This document shows positions 39,066-50,692 of a DNA stretch of 64,000 nucleotides, piece after piece (the stretch's first letter is position 1; every line of letters starts with the position of its first letter). This DNA is from Methylobacterium haplocladii (GTDB lineage: Bacteria > Pseudomonadota > Alphaproteobacteria > Rhizobiales > Beijerinckiaceae): contig NZ_BJZT01000013.1 in NCBI RefSeq assembly GCF_007992175.1, positions 62,001-126,000 on the forward strand, in the 5' to 3' direction. Below the pieces are notes generated by a model that worked only from the letters and a program-made list of their open reading frames with translations, was not told the DNA's origin and ran no database searches. A program made the translations under genes and the position numbers.

Positions 39066-42000
39066 TTGAAGATCCTCCTCGACCTGCAGGGGCTCCAGTC
39101 GTCGAGCCGCGAGCGCGGCATCGGGCGTCTGACCCGGCAACTGGCCCTGGCGATGATCGCGGAAGGGGGCCACGAGTTCCACGTGCTCCTCGGCGAGGAT
39201 CTCTCGCACGAGATCGACGCCGTCGAGACCGAGTTCCGGCGGCTTCTGCCGCCGGGCCGGGTCCACAGCTTCGGGCCCTATGGGCCGACGGCCTGCGTGC
39301 ATGAGCAGAATGTCTGGCGCGCCCGTGCCGCGGCACTGCTGCGCGAAGCGCGTATCGCCGAGATCGCACCCGACATCGTCCATGTCGGTTCGCTGTTCGA
39401 AGGGTTCACCGAAGACTTCATCACCTCCGTCGGGCGGCTTCCGGCCGACCATGCGACCGCGGTGACATTGTACGATCTGATCCCACTCGCCGACCCGGAC
39501 CGCTACCTCGGCTCCCCCGCCTACAAACGGCATTATCTGCGCAACGTGCAGGACCTGAAGCGCGCCGATCTGCTCCTCTCGATCTCGGACTATTCGAAAC
39601 GCGAAGCGATCGACCTGCTGCATCTGCCGGAGGAACGGATCGCCGTGATGTTCGCCGGCGTCGGCGATCATTTCCGCCCCGCCCGCCTGTCGGCGCCTGA
39701 GAAGGATGCGCTGCTGCGCCGATTCGGCTTGACCCGGCGCTTCGTCCTCTTCGTCGGCGCCGCCGATCCGCGCAAGAATCTCGAACTCTTGATCCGGGCC
39801 TACATGAAGTTGCCCGCGGGACTGCGGTCGGACCTCGATCTCGTCTTCGCGGGCAAACTCGTGGCGCACGAGAAGGACGCGATCATCGCCGCCGCCCGGC
39901 GTAACGGCGTGCCGCCGTATCACGTGATCTTCACGGGCTATATCGCGGATGCCGACCTGATCGCGCTGTACGGCCTCTGCGACGTCCTCGTCTTCCCCTC
40001 GACCCACGAGGGCTTCGGTCTGCCCCCGCTGGAAGCGATGGCCTGCGGCGCGCCGGTGCTGGTCGCCGACAACACCAGCCTGCCCGAGGTGGTCGGGCGG
40101 CAGGACTGCATGTTCGATCCCTTCGACGTCGAGTCCTTGCGCGAGCGCCTGCTGTTCGCCCTCGGCGATCGGGAGTGGCGCGAGGCGATGCGCGCCTACG
40201 GGCCGCAACGGGCCAAGCTGTTCACGTGGCGGGCGGCGGCCCGACGCGCCCTCGACGCCTTCGAGACGCTTCACGCCCGCCGACTGCGCGAGCGTGAAGC
40301 GGTGCGACTGCCGGAACGGATGCCGCTGCCCGCACCGGTGCGCCGGCCCCGCATGGCCTTCGTCTCGCCCCTGCCACCCGACCATTCCGGCATCGCCGAC
40401 TACAGCGCCGAACTCCTTCGCGAACTGCTCGACCATTACGAGATCGACCTCGTGCATCCGGACGGCACGACGGACGATGCCTGGCTCGCCGGCAATTGCG
40501 CGGTGCGGGACATCGTCCATTTCGAACGGCATGCGGGCGAATACGACCGCATCGTCTATTCCTTCGGCAATTCGACCTTCCACACCCACATGTTCCGGCT
40601 GCTCGCGCGCTTTCCGGGCACGGTCATCCTGCACGACGCCTTCCTCTCGAACCTCGCCATCCACCTGCTGCATGTCGCCGGCAAGCCGGCAGACGCGATC
40701 GCCGAGGAGATCTACGCGTCCCACGGCGTGACCGGACTGCGCCTACTGACGGAGGAGGGCTACGACGGCGTCGCCCGCGACCTAACCATGAGCGGCGGCG
40801 TCTTCCGAAACGCCCACGGCGTCATCGTGCATTCAGACTTCGCGGCCGGGATCGCCGAAGCGGCCTTCGGGCCGACGGTGCGGTCCATGATCGCCGTGGT
40901 GCCGCATCTGCGCTCCCTGCCGAAGCGCGGCGGGCGGAAAGCCGCGCGGAAGGCGCTCGGGATTCCGCCGGATGCCTTCGTCGTCGCGAGTTTCGGCATC
41001 GTCGATCCGCGCAAGCTCAATCTCCTGACGGCGGAAGCGTTTTCGTCGAGCGGCCTCGCTGCGGACCCCGAAAACCGCCTCGTCTTCGTTGGCCCCCATC
41101 AGGAGCCCTATGCGGGCGAAGTTCTGGCTGCCGCGACGGCAGACCATCCCGATGCCGGCGTGGTGTTCGCCGGACGCCTGTCCGACACCGAGTACGGGCA
41201 GTACATGGAAGCGGCGGATATCGCGGTCCAGCTTCGGACCGAGTCCCGCGGTGAGACCTCGGGTGCCACGCTCGGGGCCATGGCCTACGGGTTGCCGACC
41301 CTCGCGACCGACCTCGGTCCCGTCGCAGAACTCCCCGACGGTTGCCTCGTCAAGCTCGAACCGGATGCGAGCGCCGAGGATGTCGCGGCGATCCTGCTTC
41401 GGCTTCGCCGGGATCCCGAGGACTGCCGCCGGCTCGGCGAGGCCGCGCGTGCCTATATCGCCGGCGCGCTCGAGCCGCGGGCCATCGGTCGCCGCCTCTC
41501 TGAACTCGTCGAAGGTTTTGCAGCAACCTCCCCGCGTGTCAGCGAGCGTGTGCTGGTCGAAGCCGTTGCCGATATCGCCGCCGAGACACGCCCGACTTCG
41601 AACGATCTCGCGCGCCTCGCCGGCCACCTGCAGGCGCTCTATCCGCCGCCGCGCCTTCGCCAGTTACTCTGCGACGTCTCGGGAATAGCCCGAGAGGACC
41701 TGCGCACCGGTATCGAGCGGGTGGTGCGCGCCGTCCTGGAACGGTTGATCGCTGCGCCGCCGGACGGTTTTCGCATCGAGCCGGTCGTGATCCGGGACGG
41801 TGTCCCGCATTACGCGCGTGCGTTTCTCCGCGACCGGCTCGGCCTGCCGACCGGCCCGCTCGACGACACGCCCGTCGCCTTCGGCCCGGGCGATCGCTAC
41901 CTCGGCCTGGACTGGGTGCCGGACCGGATTCCGGACGCGGCGCCCTGGCTCGGCCGCTTCCGGCGGGCAGGCGGCGGTATTACCTTCGTCGTCTACGATC

Positions 42001-42866
42001 TGCTGCCGCTCGAGATGCCCCGGTTCTTTCCGGACTGGCTCGAAGCGCTGGATCGGCGCTGGCTCGACACCATCACAACCTGCGCCGATCACCTCGCCTG
42101 CATCTCCGCCGCGACCGCCGACAGCGTCGCACGGCTCGCCGACCCGGCGACGATCGCCGGTCGCGCCGACGCGCTCGAGATCGGCTGGTTCCATCTCGGC
42201 CACGACCTCGCGGTGGGCATGCCGACGACGGGAGTCCCCGACGACGGCGAGGCTGTGCTGGCGGCGATGGTCCGGCGGCCGACCTTCCTGATCGTCGGCA
42301 CGGTGGAACCCCGGAAGGGTCACGTCGATGCGCTCGATGCCTTCGAGGCACTCTGGGCGGAGGGCCGCAACGTGGCCCTCGTCGTGGTCGGCAAGGAGGG
42401 CTGGATGGTCCAGGAGCTCGCCGACCGCATCCGGGGCCACGCAGAACACGGGGCGCGTCTCGTCTGGCTGCCGAAGGTCAGCGACGAATACCTCGACACG
42501 CTCTATGGCGCGGCCACGGCGGTTGTCGTCGCCTCGCACGGCGAGGGCTTCGGGTTGCCGCTCGTCGAGGGGGCTGCGCGGGGCACGCCGATCATCGCGC
42601 GGGATCTGCCGGTCTTCCGGGAGGTCGGGGGGGCAGGTGCGGATTACTTCGACGACCGGCCCGGCGGCCTTGCCGCCGCCATCCGGTCCTGGCTCGCCGC
42701 CAGACAATCAGGACGCGTCGTAGCGCCGGTACCGATGGCCCGCCTAAGCTGGGCCGAGGCGACCGCGCAGCTCCTGGCCATCGTGCGCGGCGAGCGGGTC
42801 TATCGCACGCTGGACCCCGACGAGCAGCCGGCTGGCCGCCAGCGTCGGATCGGAGCGTCGTCATGA
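39066..42866 (+). CDS. Triple GT4 glycosyltransferase fusion, 1266 residues
   Basis: Three GT4 (GT-B fold) modules in a row. Module 1 (about 1-405) has GIGRLTRQLALAMI and the nucleotide-sugar motif STHEGFGLPPLEAMACGAPV near 314. Module 2 (about 430-840) begins MAFVSPLPPDHSGIADYSAE and has ETSGATLGAMAYGLPTLATD near 728. Module 3 (about 865-1266) has FLIVGTVEPRKGHVDALDAF and HGEGFGLPLVEGAARGTPII near 1158. Such proteins make repeating units of O-antigen or A-band-like polysaccharides in the cytoplasm. The start is TTG at 39066 with GAGAGG upstream. The stop overlaps the ATG of the following repeat protein (ATGA), so the pair is translationally coupled. GC content is normal, unlike the preceding genes. 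Confidence 0.9.
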   Translation: MKILLDLQGLQSSSRERGIGRLTRQLALAMIAEGGHEFHVLLGEDLSHEIDAVETEFRRLLPPGRVHSFGPYGPTACVHEQNVWRARAAALLREARIAEIAPDIVHVGSLFEGFTEDFITSVGRLPADHATAVTLYDLIPLADPDRYLGSPAYKRHYLRNVQDLKRADLLLSISDYSKREAIDLLHLPEERIAVMFAGVGDHFRPARLSAPEKDALLRRFGLTRRFVLFVGAADPRKNLELLIRAYMKLPAGLRSDLDLVFAGKLVAHEKDAIIAAARRNGVPPYHVIFTGYIADADLIALYGLCDVLVFPSTHEGFGLPPLEAMACGAPVLVADNTSLPEVVGRQDCMFDPFDVESLRERLLFALGDREWREAMRAYGPQRAKLFTWRAAARRALDAFETLHARRLREREAVRLPERMPLPAPVRRPRMAFVSPLPPDHSGIADYSAELLRELLDHYEIDLVHPDGTTDDAWLAGNCAVRDIVHFERHAGEYDRIVYSFGNSTFHTHMFRLLARFPGTVILHDAFLSNLAIHLLHVAGKPADAIAEEIYASHGVTGLRLLTEEGYDGVARDLTMSGGVFRNAHGVIVHSDFAAGIAEAAFGPTVRSMIAVVPHLRSLPKRGGRKAARKALGIPPDAFVVASFGIVDPRKLNLLTAEAFSSSGLAADPENRLVFVGPHQEPYAGEVLAAATADHPDAGVVFAGRLSDTEYGQYMEAADIAVQLRTESRGETSGATLGAMAYGLPTLATDLGPVAELPDGCLVKLEPDASAEDVAAILLRLRRDPEDCRRLGEAARAYIAGALEPRAIGRRLSELVEGFAATSPRVSERVLVEAVADIAAETRPTSNDLARLAGHLQALYPPPRLRQLLCDVSGIAREDLRTGIERVVRAVLERLIAAPPDGFRIEPVVIRDGVPHYARAFLRDRLGLPTGPLDDTPVAFGPGDRYLGLDWVPDRIPDAAPWLGRFRRAGGGITFVVYDLLPLEMPRFFPDWLEALDRRWLDTITTCADHLACISAATADSVARLADPATIAGRADALEIGWFHLGHDLAVGMPTTGVPDDGEAVLAAMVRRPTFLIVGTVEPRKGHVDALDAFEALWAEGRNVALVVVGKEGWMVQELADRIRGHAEHGARLVWLPKVSDEYLDTLYGAATAVVVASHGEGFGLPLVEGAARGTPIIARDLPVFREVGGAGADYFDDRPGGLAAAIRSWLAARQSGRVVAPVPMARLSWAEATAQLLAIVRGERVYRTLDPDEQPAGRQRRIGASS

Positions 42867-43456
42867 AGCGCTATCTTCGCGGCAAGCTGCACCGAATCCG
42901 CCGCCTTCGCCGGTCGATGCGGCCTCAGGCGGCGGCCATCGCCGCGCTCGCCGAGAGCTTCGATGTCGCATGGTATCTGGAGCGCTACCCGGACGTGACC
43001 GCTGCCGGCGTCGACCCCCTGGGCCATTTCCGCGATCACGGGGCCGACGAGGGCCGGCTGCCGAACCGCTTCATCGATCCCGAATGGTATGCCCGGTTCT
43101 ATAAGGATCTCGGGTCGCAGCCAGCGCTGTTCCATTACGCCCGCATCGGCCGGCGCGAGCGGCGCGATCCCGGTCCGGACTTCGGCGCGGGCGAATATCT
43201 TGCGGCCAATCCGGATGTCGCCGCGGCCGGCATCGAGCCGCTCATGCATTACATCCGGCACGGCCGGGCGGAGGGCCGCCTTGCGTTCCGCTCGCCTCTG
43301 GCCGGTCACAGGACAACGTCGCGGGCCGCCGAGGCCCTCGTCGCCCGGTTCACGTCCGACGCGCGCGATGCCGGGTTCAGCCTGCACGTGCCCGACGAGA
43401 TCCTCCTGCGGATCAACGAAGCCGTCCTGCGGCGTGGCACCCGCGTGTCGGATTGA
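42863..43456 (+). CDS. Repeat protein coupled to the triple glycosyltransferase
   Basis: A 197-residue protein with a basic N terminus and three similar units: FDVAWYLERYPDVTAAGVDP, FIDPEWYARFYKDLGSQPA and FGAGEYLAANPDVAAAGIEP, each followed by an HF/HY..G..EGR element. Such units commonly occur at the ends of large alphaproteobacterial glycan-synthesis proteins and may bind the glycan or membrane partners. The ATG overlaps the stop of the upstream gene. Catalytic residues are not evident. Confidence 0.75.
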   Translation: MKRYLRGKLHRIRRLRRSMRPQAAAIAALAESFDVAWYLERYPDVTAAGVDPLGHFRDHGADEGRLPNRFIDPEWYARFYKDLGSQPALFHYARIGRRERRDPGPDFGAGEYLAANPDVAAAGIEPLMHYIRHGRAEGRLAFRSPLAGHRTTSRAAEALVARFTSDARDAGFSLHVPDEILLRINEAVLRRGTRVSD

Positions 43457-43539
43457 AGGTCGCGACGACGCGGGTGATTCGCATTCGCCGGGCGGATGAC
43501 GATAACCATGGCGTCGGACAGGCGCTTCGAGGGGCCGGG

Positions 43540-43875
43540 ATGAAGGTTCGAACTCTGTCGCTGGTCGTCGTGTTGACCGGCAGCGCTGCGGTGGCTCAGG
43601 ACAGGCCCCTCGTCATCCCGCAGGTCGAGGGTGCGAAGCAGGGTCGCGTGATCGGCCGCGCCATGGCCTGCGGCGTGGCGAAGGGCCGGACGGGCGCCGT
43701 GGTCACGGCGAACCGGGCGCGGATGCTGGCGGCGGTCGGCTCGGCCTTCACCGAGGATCGCTACCTGCCCGAGCTCGATCGGGCGATCGCTTTCGAGACC
43801 AGCCTGCCGAGCCCGTCCGAGGCCGCCTGCGCCAAAGCGGTGACCGCGTTCGAGGCGCTGGAGGGTCTGCACTGA
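43540..43875 (+). CDS. Small exported hypothetical protein
   Basis: A 111-residue protein with a signal peptide (MKVRTLSLVVVLTGSAAVAQ, cleavage before or after Asp-Arg). The mature part is short and helical with two cysteines (AMACGVAKG and AACAKAVT) that could pair in the periplasm. No family is recognised. The ATG at 43540 starts the signal peptide; an upstream start at 43453 is not supported. A terminator-like hairpin follows. Confidence 0.7.
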   Translation: MKVRTLSLVVVLTGSAAVAQDRPLVIPQVEGAKQGRVIGRAMACGVAKGRTGAVVTANRARMLAAVGSAFTEDRYLPELDRAIAFETSLPSPSEAACAKAVTAFEALEGLH

Positions 43876-43952
43876 CCCGCTACGCTCGCTCGGCGGCGAT
43901 TCCCTCGGCGGGCGTCGTGGACATCGCCCCGTCGGTGATGCCGGCAGGTCTG

Positions 43953-43980
43953 AACGCTCCAGCTCGCACGCGAGCGTTTT
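43953..43980 (+). terminator. Intrinsic terminator candidate
   Basis: AACGCTC (43953-43959) pairs with GAGCGTT (43972-43978), with a TTTT run at the right arm. It lies about 80 bases after the exported-protein gene. Confidence 0.6.
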
Positions 43981-44064
43981 CCGGGACCGGGTGACCGAAT
44001 CTTAACGGTCCGGGCCCAGGTTCCAGCCGGTGGGAATTTTGCCCACTCTATCGGAATCGCGACG

Positions 44065-44649
44065 ATGAGTACGGTCTCCTCCGCCAGCGCCATGGCGTTC
44101 ACCTCGCCGAAGCAGCGCCTCCTCGACAGCATCACGAGCCAGGTCAGCGCCGGCAAGATCAGCAGCACCGACGAGACCGCGCTCGACAGCGCCGTCGAGT
44201 CCATCGACAGCGCCCTGTCGAGCGGCAGCGGCCGTTCTTCCGCCTCGGCGAAGCTCGGCCCCTCGGACATGAAGAGCCGGATCGACGACCTGATTTCCCA
44301 GCAGGTCGGCAGCGGCACTCTCACCAGCGACCAGGCCGAGACCCTCAAGCAGGTCTTCGCCCAAGGATCCGAGGGTCACGGCGGAAAAGGTGGACACGGC
44401 GAGGTCGGCCGTTCGGGCGGCCCTCCGCCAGGGCCGCCCCCCGCCGACGACACCGCCCCGAGCGACCCGTTCGCCGACCCGAGCACATCGGCTTCCGGCA
44501 GCACGACGGGCCAGAGCGCCGGTGACATCCTGGCGAGTTTCATGAAGCAGCTGCAGAGCGCGCAGAACCAGCCGAGCGGTTACGGTGCGAACGCCACCTC
44601 CGGCGGAAGCCGATCCGCCAGCGCCCTGCTCCTGAACTTCGAAGCCTGA
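44065..44649 (+). CDS. Ser/Gly/Pro-rich hypothetical protein
   Basis: A 194-residue protein. The N-terminal part has two short helical units (KISSTDETALDSAVESIDSA and GTLTSDQAETLKQVFAQG), then a glycine-rich stretch, a proline run (GGPPPGPPPADD), a Ser/Thr/Gly-rich segment and a C-terminal SASALLLNFEA. I recall similarly built uncharacterised proteins in other Rhizobiales whose ends resemble ALLLNYxA. There is no signal peptide. Its composition suggests an unstructured or secreted protein, possibly leaving the cell by a signal-less route, but that is inference. It is transcribed alone. Confidence 0.7.
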   Translation: MSTVSSASAMAFTSPKQRLLDSITSQVSAGKISSTDETALDSAVESIDSALSSGSGRSSASAKLGPSDMKSRIDDLISQQVGSGTLTSDQAETLKQVFAQGSEGHGGKGGHGEVGRSGGPPPGPPPADDTAPSDPFADPSTSASGSTTGQSAGDILASFMKQLQSAQNQPSGYGANATSGGSRSASALLLNFEA

Positions 44650-44738
44650 GTCGCGCGGGCGGTCGGCCCCACCCGGACACCGGCAGGGCCGGCCCTTGTC
44701 CGTGCCGGTCCCGAGGCTGCCGCCGGGTCAGACGACGA

Positions 44739-45752
44739 TCAAAGCAGGTTCTGCGCCTTGGCCAGGGCGACGAGGTCCCGCTGGGGGCGGGCGCCGATAT
44801 GCTCGATCACCTCGGCGGCGGCGAGCGCTCCGAGACGTGCGCTCGCGACGTTGTCGAGCCCGCGGGCATGGCCGGCGAGGAAGCCGGCGGCGAACAGATC
44901 GCCCGCACCGGTGGTGTCGACGACTTCCCGCACGGGGAACGCCTCGACGGCGCGGACTTCGCCGCCCTTCACCACGAGGGCGCCTTCGGCCGAGCGGGTG
45001 ACGAGTCCGAGGAGATGCCGGCCCCTTGCGTCGCGCTCGTCGCGCAGGGCCTTGATCGCGGCCTCGCCGTCGTCGGTCTGGTAGAGGCTCTTCAGCTCGC
45101 CGAGATTGGCGAACAGGATGTCGACGCTGCCGTCGCGGATCAGGCCCAGGAATTCGTCGCGGTAGCGGCCGACGCAGAAGGCGTCCGAGAGCGTCAGCGC
45201 CACAGCGTTGCCGGCGCCGTGCGCGATCTTCACCGCCTTGCGGAACGCTTCCTTGGCCTCCAGCGGATCCCACAGGTAGCCTTCGAGGTAGATCGTGCGG
45301 GCGCTCGCGGCGGTGGCCTCGTCGACATCGGCCGGCGACAGCCCCTGGCAGGCGCCGAGATAGGTGTTCATGGTACGCTCGCCGTCCGGCGTCACCAGGA
45401 TGAAGCAGCGGGCGGTGGCCGGCCCGTCGGTCGCGGCGGCGACGTCGAAGCGCACGCCGGTGGCCCGGAGATCGTGCGCGAACAGGCCGCCGAGTTCGTC
45501 GTTCCGAACCTTGCCGACGAAGCCGGTCTTCGCGCCGAGGATCGCCGCACCCGCCGCCGTGTTCGAGCCCGAGCCGCCCGAGACGACCGTGGTCTGCCCC
45601 ATCGCCGCGAAGAGCTCTTCGGCGCGTGCCTCGTCGATCAGCTGCATCGCGCCCTTCGGCACGCCCTGGGCGGCCAAAAAGGTCTCGTCGGTGCGCGCGA
45701 TCAGGTCGACGATGGCGTTGCCGAGGACGAGGAGATCGAGGGATTCGGGCAT
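44739..45752 (-). CDS. PfkB-family sugar/nucleoside kinase, adenosine kinase-like
   Basis: A 337-residue ribokinase-fold protein with VVSGGSGSNTAAGAAILGAK, the FVGKVRNDELG block, and the anion-hole/catalytic motif VVDTTGAGDLFAAGFLAGHA holding the base Asp. Alphaproteobacterial proteins of this length with this N terminus (LLVLGNAIVDLIARTDETFL) are annotated as adenosine kinases; they phosphorylate adenosine or a related nucleoside or sugar with ATP. The ATG at 45752 is chosen over a start 16 codons upstream. Transcribed alone. Confidence 0.85.
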   Translation of the reverse strand: MPESLDLLVLGNAIVDLIARTDETFLAAQGVPKGAMQLIDEARAEELFAAMGQTTVVSGGSGSNTAAGAAILGAKTGFVGKVRNDELGGLFAHDLRATGVRFDVAAATDGPATARCFILVTPDGERTMNTYLGACQGLSPADVDEATAASARTIYLEGYLWDPLEAKEAFRKAVKIAHGAGNAVALTLSDAFCVGRYRDEFLGLIRDGSVDILFANLGELKSLYQTDDGEAAIKALRDERDARGRHLLGLVTRSAEGALVVKGGEVRAVEAFPVREVVDTTGAGDLFAAGFLAGHARGLDNVASARLGALAAAEVIEHIGARPQRDLVALAKAQNLL

Positions 45753-45837
45753 CGGGTGTCCGGTCTGGTCAGCGATGCTTCGGGCCTGTGGCAGCCGCAC
45801 CGGCGAGCGTCAAGGCGAAGCGGTGCTGCGCTCCCGC

Positions 45838-46389
45838 TCAGGCGTGTCCGAACAGGTCCGCCACGGCGACGGTCAGGCCGGGCGGCGTGAGATCGAGGCT
45901 GCCGGCAGACAGGATGCGTGCCGCGATGCCGCCCGCGCCGTCGCGGCTGTGATGGATCATGAGCGGACCGCTCGGGTCGACGACCAGGTAGTGCATCACG
46001 CTGGGGATGCGGAAATAGCCGTTGAGCTTGCGGTTCGTATCGATCGAGCGCGAGGACGGCGAGACCACCTCGACGACGATCACGGGCGCCACCTCCATGG
46101 CGTCGCGGTCGGCACGCTCACCGCAATAGACGAGCACATCGGGCACGTAGCTGGTCTGCGCGTCGACCCTGACGGCCACGCCGTCGATGAGCGCGCGGCA
46201 GGGGCGCCGACCCTCCCGGATCGCCGCCCGCAGCGCATCGAAGACCGCCGCTTTCGTCTCGGCGTGCCGCACGCGCTCCGGCGCCATCGCCACCACCTCG
46301 CCGTCGACGAGTTCGTACTTCCCGTCCCGGCCGTCGGCCCAGGCCAGGAACGCGTCGACCGTCATGCGAGGTTTCGGCTGCACGCCCAT
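45838..46389 (-). CDS. Uma2-family (DUF820) PD-(D/E)XK protein
   Basis: A 183-residue protein with the Uma2 pattern: YELVDGEVVAMAPERVRHAE at the front, YVPDVLVYCGERAD and VIVVEVVSPSSRSIDTNRKL carrying the Asp and Glu of a restriction-like nuclease core, then a Tyr/Phe-containing PSVMHYLVVDPSG. Activity of most such proteins is unproven. It lies alone, 85 bases upstream of the kinase gene on the same strand. Full length. Confidence 0.85.
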   Translation of the reverse strand: MGVQPKPRMTVDAFLAWADGRDGKYELVDGEVVAMAPERVRHAETKAAVFDALRAAIREGRRPCRALIDGVAVRVDAQTSYVPDVLVYCGERADRDAMEVAPVIVVEVVSPSSRSIDTNRKLNGYFRIPSVMHYLVVDPSGPLMIHHSRDGAGGIAARILSAGSLDLTPPGLTVAVADLFGHA

Positions 46390-46437
46390 GTTACGGAACG
46401 TACCATGGGTTGCGGACGCGGCGAAGCGGCCGAACCT

Positions 46438-46761
46438 CTACTGCTGCAGGCTCTTCATCTCGCACTGCGCGTATTCGCCGCTCGCCTTGACGTAGGCGTT
46501 GAGCTTCTGGGCATAGGCTTCCGCCAGCGGCCGGAAGACCTGGGCCTGCGCATTGTAGGCCTTGATCGCGTCGTTGTAGCTGTAGGCCTCCCAGCCGGGG
46601 CAGCCGCCCTTGGCGTCGAGGCAGGCGGGTTTTTCGGGGAGCTTGGGCTTTTCGGGCTTGCCGTCGGAGGGCGGGGGCACCGGCGCCGTGCAGGCCGCGT
46701 GCCCTGCAGCGGACCACGCCAATGAGAGCAGAAGCCCCGCTCCGATCACGCTTCTCCGCAT
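46438..46761 (-). CDS. Small exported hypothetical protein
   Basis: A 107-residue protein with a signal peptide (MRRSVIGAGLLLSLAWSAAG, then HAA). The mature part has four cysteines, a Pro/Lys-rich stretch (PPPSDGKPEKPKLPEKPACL) and a C-terminal helix with YNDAIKAYNAQAQVFRPLAE. The ATG at 46761 is preferred to a TTG two codons upstream. Divergent from ligA. Family not recognised. Confidence 0.7.
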   Translation of the reverse strand: MRRSVIGAGLLLSLAWSAAGHAACTAPVPPPSDGKPEKPKLPEKPACLDAKGGCPGWEAYSYNDAIKAYNAQAQVFRPLAEAYAQKLNAYVKASGEYAQCEMKSLQQ

Positions 46762-46856
46762 CGCCAATATCCTCTCCGGCCGTCTCGCCCGCGTTAGGAT
46801 GCGGCATGTGTGGCAGGATTCGGGTGTTAACCTGCCGCCGTCGAATCTTCGCTTAG

Positions 46857-49307
<2,451 letters not shown>

Positions 49308-49637
49308 TCCGATCGGGCATTTGATCCGGCTTCCCGCTGGTCCGTTCGGGCCGCGAGCATCACCTCGCCCCGCGTGCGGGGAGGGGGCTTCGGCGACCTC
49401 GTCGTCGCCGAAGCGAGGCGGCAGCCGAAGGTGAGGGGGCTTCGACGAAAGGGCCTCGTCCGGTGCCGCCCCCTCACCGCCGCTTCGGCTTCGCCTGCGC
49501 TTCCTTCATGGACGACAAGGTCCATGAAGGCCTCTCCCCGCGAGCGGGGAGAGGGGCAATGCGCACAACCGATCAGATCGAGCGGCGATGCCCGAAGGCG
49601 TAGTCCGTGAGGGCGGTCGGGATGCGCGACCGGCTTC
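49308..49637. repeat. Gene-free stretch with family D repeat copy 2 (about 49345-49565)
   Basis: It contains GCGTGCGGGGAGGGGGCTTC, GAGGCGGCAGCCGAAGGTGA, CCTCACCGCCGCTTCGGCTT and the inverted pair TTCATGGACGACAAGGTCCATGAA, ending in CTCTCCCCGCGAGCGGGGAG. No gene is seen between ligA and the GST gene. Confidence 0.85.
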
Positions 49638-50294
49638 TCAAAACTCCATGTCGAGTTCTTCGATCTCGTCGGGTTCCGCCAGCGCGTCCTGCGTCCATTC
49701 GGCCATCAGGTCCCAGGCGAGGATCGTGTCGCGGAACGTCTCCGCCATGAAGGGCAGCGGCACGTCGTAGGTGCGGAAGCGCGAGCAGACGGGGGCGTAC
49801 ATCGCATCGGCCAGCGTCGGGCGCGCCCCGAACAGGTAGGGGCCGCCCGAGCGCGACAGGCACTCCTCGAAGATCGCGAGGATGCGCTCGATGTCGCCCC
49901 GGGCGCCGTTGAAGATCGGGAAGCCGGGGATCTGCGCGCGCAGGTTCATCGGCATCGCCGAGCGCAGGTTGATGAAGCCGCCATGCATCTCGGCGGAGAC
50001 GGCGCGGCAGCGCGCCCGGTCCGCCGGTGCCTCCGGCAGCAGGCCGGCGGCGGGACGGACCTCGTTCAGGTATTCGGCGATGGCGAGCGCATCCCAGACG
50101 ACCACGGCGCCGTGCGTCAGCCGCGGCACCAGGAACGACGGCGACAGGTGCAGGAGTTCGGCGCGCGTGGAGGTCTCCTTGCCCGAGAGAAGCTCGACGT
50201 CGAAGTCGAGCCCGGCCATCCGGCAGACGAGCCAGCCGCGCAGGGACCAGGACGAGTAGTTCCGGCTGGAAATCGTGAGCGTCGCGTCGGCCAT
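49638..50294 (-). CDS. Glutathione S-transferase family protein
   Basis: A 218-residue protein with a thioredoxin-like N-terminal domain (LTISSRNYSSWSLRGWLVCR, likely Ser active site; LVPRLTHGAVVVWDALAIAE with the cis-Pro and the glutathione-contact Asp) and an all-helical C-terminal domain with the N-capping box GARPTLADAMYAPV. The ATG at 50294 gives MADATLTISSRNYSSW. Substrate unknown. Its upstream region is shared with the divergent PHB depolymerase gene. Confidence 0.9.
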   Translation of the reverse strand: MADATLTISSRNYSSWSLRGWLVCRMAGLDFDVELLSGKETSTRAELLHLSPSFLVPRLTHGAVVVWDALAIAEYLNEVRPAAGLLPEAPADRARCRAVSAEMHGGFINLRSAMPMNLRAQIPGFPIFNGARGDIERILAIFEECLSRSGGPYLFGARPTLADAMYAPVCSRFRTYDVPLPFMAETFRDTILAWDLMAEWTQDALAEPDEIEELDMEF

Positions 50295-50585
50295 GGCCGT
50301 CCTCCCCGTGCCGAAGTCGTCGCCGAGACCGGCATCCAAGACTCGTGCCGTCGCATGCCTGTGCCGTGATCCGCAACGTGGCCTGCGCTGGAGGCCGGGA
50401 TCGCCCGAAATGAACGATCATGGCCTTTCGTCCAACGTTCGAGGGTACGTGTTCGTCCCAATCGACAATTTCGAAGTCGGAACAAATATTTGCGGGTGAT
50501 GCGGGGCGTGAGGCATTTTTGCTGCACCCCCGGCGAATACAGGGGAATTCGTAACCTTTGCCGGTTGCGGAGTTCCGAGCCGGCC
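50295..50585. other. Divergent promoter region of GST and PHB depolymerase genes
   Basis: No gene is recognised. Bases 50455-50500 are AT-richer and contain the perfect 10-bp palindrome CAAATATTTG. A CtrA box follows at 50586. Confidence 0.5.
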
Positions 50586-50601
50586 TTAATCTTTGTTTAA
50601 C
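50586..50601 (+). promoter_or_regulatory. CtrA-binding box upstream of the PHB depolymerase gene
   Basis: TTAATCTTTGTTTAAC matches TTAA-N7-TTAAC exactly, 92 bases upstream of the ATG at 50693. It suggests that PHB breakdown is tied to the cell-cycle/motility regulator CtrA; this is inferred from the motif only. Confidence 0.6.
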
Positions 50602-50692
50602 CCGCTGCTGCGCTCGATCGAGTGGCGGCATTCCGGTCCCTCGTGGACGCGCCGGAGTTTCCGGCGGGTACGCGCCAGGAGTTGCGGACCCG

